This document shows positions 62,905 to 64,000 of a DNA stretch of 64,000 bases, piece after piece; the first letter of the stretch is position 1; the number at the start of each line of letters is the position of its first letter. The notes beneath the pieces were generated by a model, which was not told where the DNA came from, did not search any database, and was given only the letters and a program-made list of their open reading frames with translations. The translations under genes and the position numbers were made by a program. The DNA is from Rhodamnia argentea (Eukaryota; Streptophyta; Magnoliopsida; Myrtales; Myrtaceae). The DNA is taken from NCBI RefSeq assembly GCF_020921035.1, contig NC_063155.1:20727311-20791310 (forward strand). The letters are read 5' to 3'.

Positions 62905-63600
62905 GGGGAAATTACCCAAAACTCGGTCGGACTTTGCTTATATTTTTCAATGGCTATCCCTCCTTTGTATTTTTTTTTTTTACTTTTAAGACGTAAAAAT
63001 GTATTTGCATCTCGTTATTTTTTGAGGAATGTTCTCGTTTACCTTGATTTTTACGAGTGAGCGGTTCTAGATTGGTCCAGGTTCTAGGTACCTGACAAAA
63101 TCGGTTTGCTAAATTTTGAAACCCAAAACCACTGTGCATACACTGAAACCGGAAACTTACATTGTCACGGGTTCTAATGTCTCCTCGGGCTCCACATGTA
63201 TTTTTAATCGAACGATTACAGTGAATCATCATATATATATAGAATACCGTTTGCTACTACAATCCAAATAATCCCATTGGTAACGAAGTATCCACGAGAA
63301 TGACTTACCACGGCTCATATTTAGACACACGAAGAATATGAAGCATTAACCAAGTAATAGTCTTAGTCATGGATATCTCCAAAAATGAAAACCCAAACTA
63401 CTAGTTCCAAATTACACACTCCATCAACAGATGTCATGGAATACCATAGGATCGCACAAAGACATATAATAAGAAAAATACAAAAACTTGTGGAACCTAG
63501 AATCCGTCCATTGGAATCGATTCTCCAATTTTTAAAACACGAAACCACTGCGACTTTAACATAGGTCAGCCTTGGCATGGATATTTAGCCCAACAGAAAG
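62905..63600. other. Dabb5 upstream region, no gene
   Basis: Shortened homologue of 50020-50600. AT-rich, no frame of interest. Confidence 0.45.
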
Positions 63601-63702
63601 GCTTGTTAGTTCAAAACTAGTTAAATCTAAGAAAAGTTGATATTGCTGGAAAGCCCATTTTATAAAATCTCAGAGAGATCTAAAAAGTGTTATGTGTTTT
63701 TA

Positions 63703-64000
63703 AGGAAAAACTACCCAATCAATCATAAATTTATTGTGTAGATACTAATTCAGTCCAAATTTTTTTAATTTTGTCAATTTAGTGTTGAACATTTGCGCAA
63801 AATTCCAATGTACCATTTGGTTCAATTTCCGTTGGAAATCGGCGACGCGACAGTTCAATCTTCATCGGCCATCCTATGTGGCACATCGACACGGCATCAA
63901 TTTTCGTCGAAATTTGGTTGAAAGGACTACATTCGAATTTTCACGGAAAGATTTAAGAGTAGATTAACAAAATTGAAAAGTTGAGGACTGACTTAGCAAC
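63703..64000. mobile_element. MITE family B, copy 5, cut by the window end
   Basis: Starts GGAAAAACTACCCAATCAATC and contains the TTTTAATTTTGTCAATTTAG and CATCCTATGTGGCACATCGAC blocks of the family; its right end is outside the window. Confidence 0.7.

Larger units (their letters stand above)
58537..64000. repeat. Tandem array copy 3 (rearranged, runs off the window)
   Basis: Follows the copy 2 order but has an inverted insertion (59064-59690), an internal 216-bp duplication (60309-60740) and a shortened region after Dabb5. From about 63600 it enters AAAGCCCATTTTATAAAATC and a further MITE B, so the start of another copy is present at the window end. Confidence 0.8.

Overview
The window is nuclear DNA of a flowering plant, most likely a woody eudicot; the sequence does not let me name the species. 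Evidence: GT-AG introns, plant-type genes (RH40-like helicase, PMEI-like inhibitor, stress-response A/B-barrel genes, BIG GRAIN 1-like), a Ty1/copia element with a tRNA-iMet primer site, and an endogenous plant pararetrovirus.

Layout. 1-7318 (+): most of a DEAD-box RNA helicase gene, 5' end outside the window, seven exons. 8269-8931 (+): a compact single-exon pectin-methylesterase/invertase-inhibitor-like gene with a clear TATA box. 9-13 kb: decayed repeats, including a Ty3/gypsy integrase remnant, a Mutator-type MITE with a target duplication, and the first copy of a second MITE family. 13.4-22.0 kb: two small minus-strand A/B-barrel genes (Dabb1, Dabb2), separated by a 5.6 kb copia element with almost identical LTRs but a broken pol. 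22-27 kb: no genes, several tandem repeats and MITEs.

27.3-39.3 kb: an endogenous caulimovirid, florendovirus-like in layout. Two nearly identical 4.56 kb arms (protease-RT-RNase H, a second ORF, promoter, leader) lie in inverted orientation around a 1.0 kb coat-protein/zinc-knuckle segment. The right arm runs on into the primer site, movement protein and N-terminal coat protein, and ends at a (TA)n run. From the palindrome centre to the TA run this reads as one circularly permuted, almost complete viral genome; the left arm is an extra inverted copy. All frames carry breaks. A long hairpin transcript from here could feed siRNA production, which makes this the most interesting part of the window.

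39.5-40.4 kb: a 5'-truncated BIG GRAIN 1-like gene next to the viral end. 40.6-42.8 kb: two interlocked fold-back elements. 44.8-64 kb: a tandem array with a period of about 6.2 kb (one partial and three larger copies). Each larger copy carries a minus-strand A/B-barrel gene (Dabb3 broken, Dabb4 and Dabb5 intact), a MITE and a conserved 68-codon reading frame; the last copy also has an inverted insertion. The five A/B-barrel genes share exon structure, TATA position and upstream sequence, so the 11-22 kb region looks like an older round of the same expansion.

All coordinates and similarities were read by eye; percent values are estimates. I saw no tRNA, rRNA or CRISPR feature.
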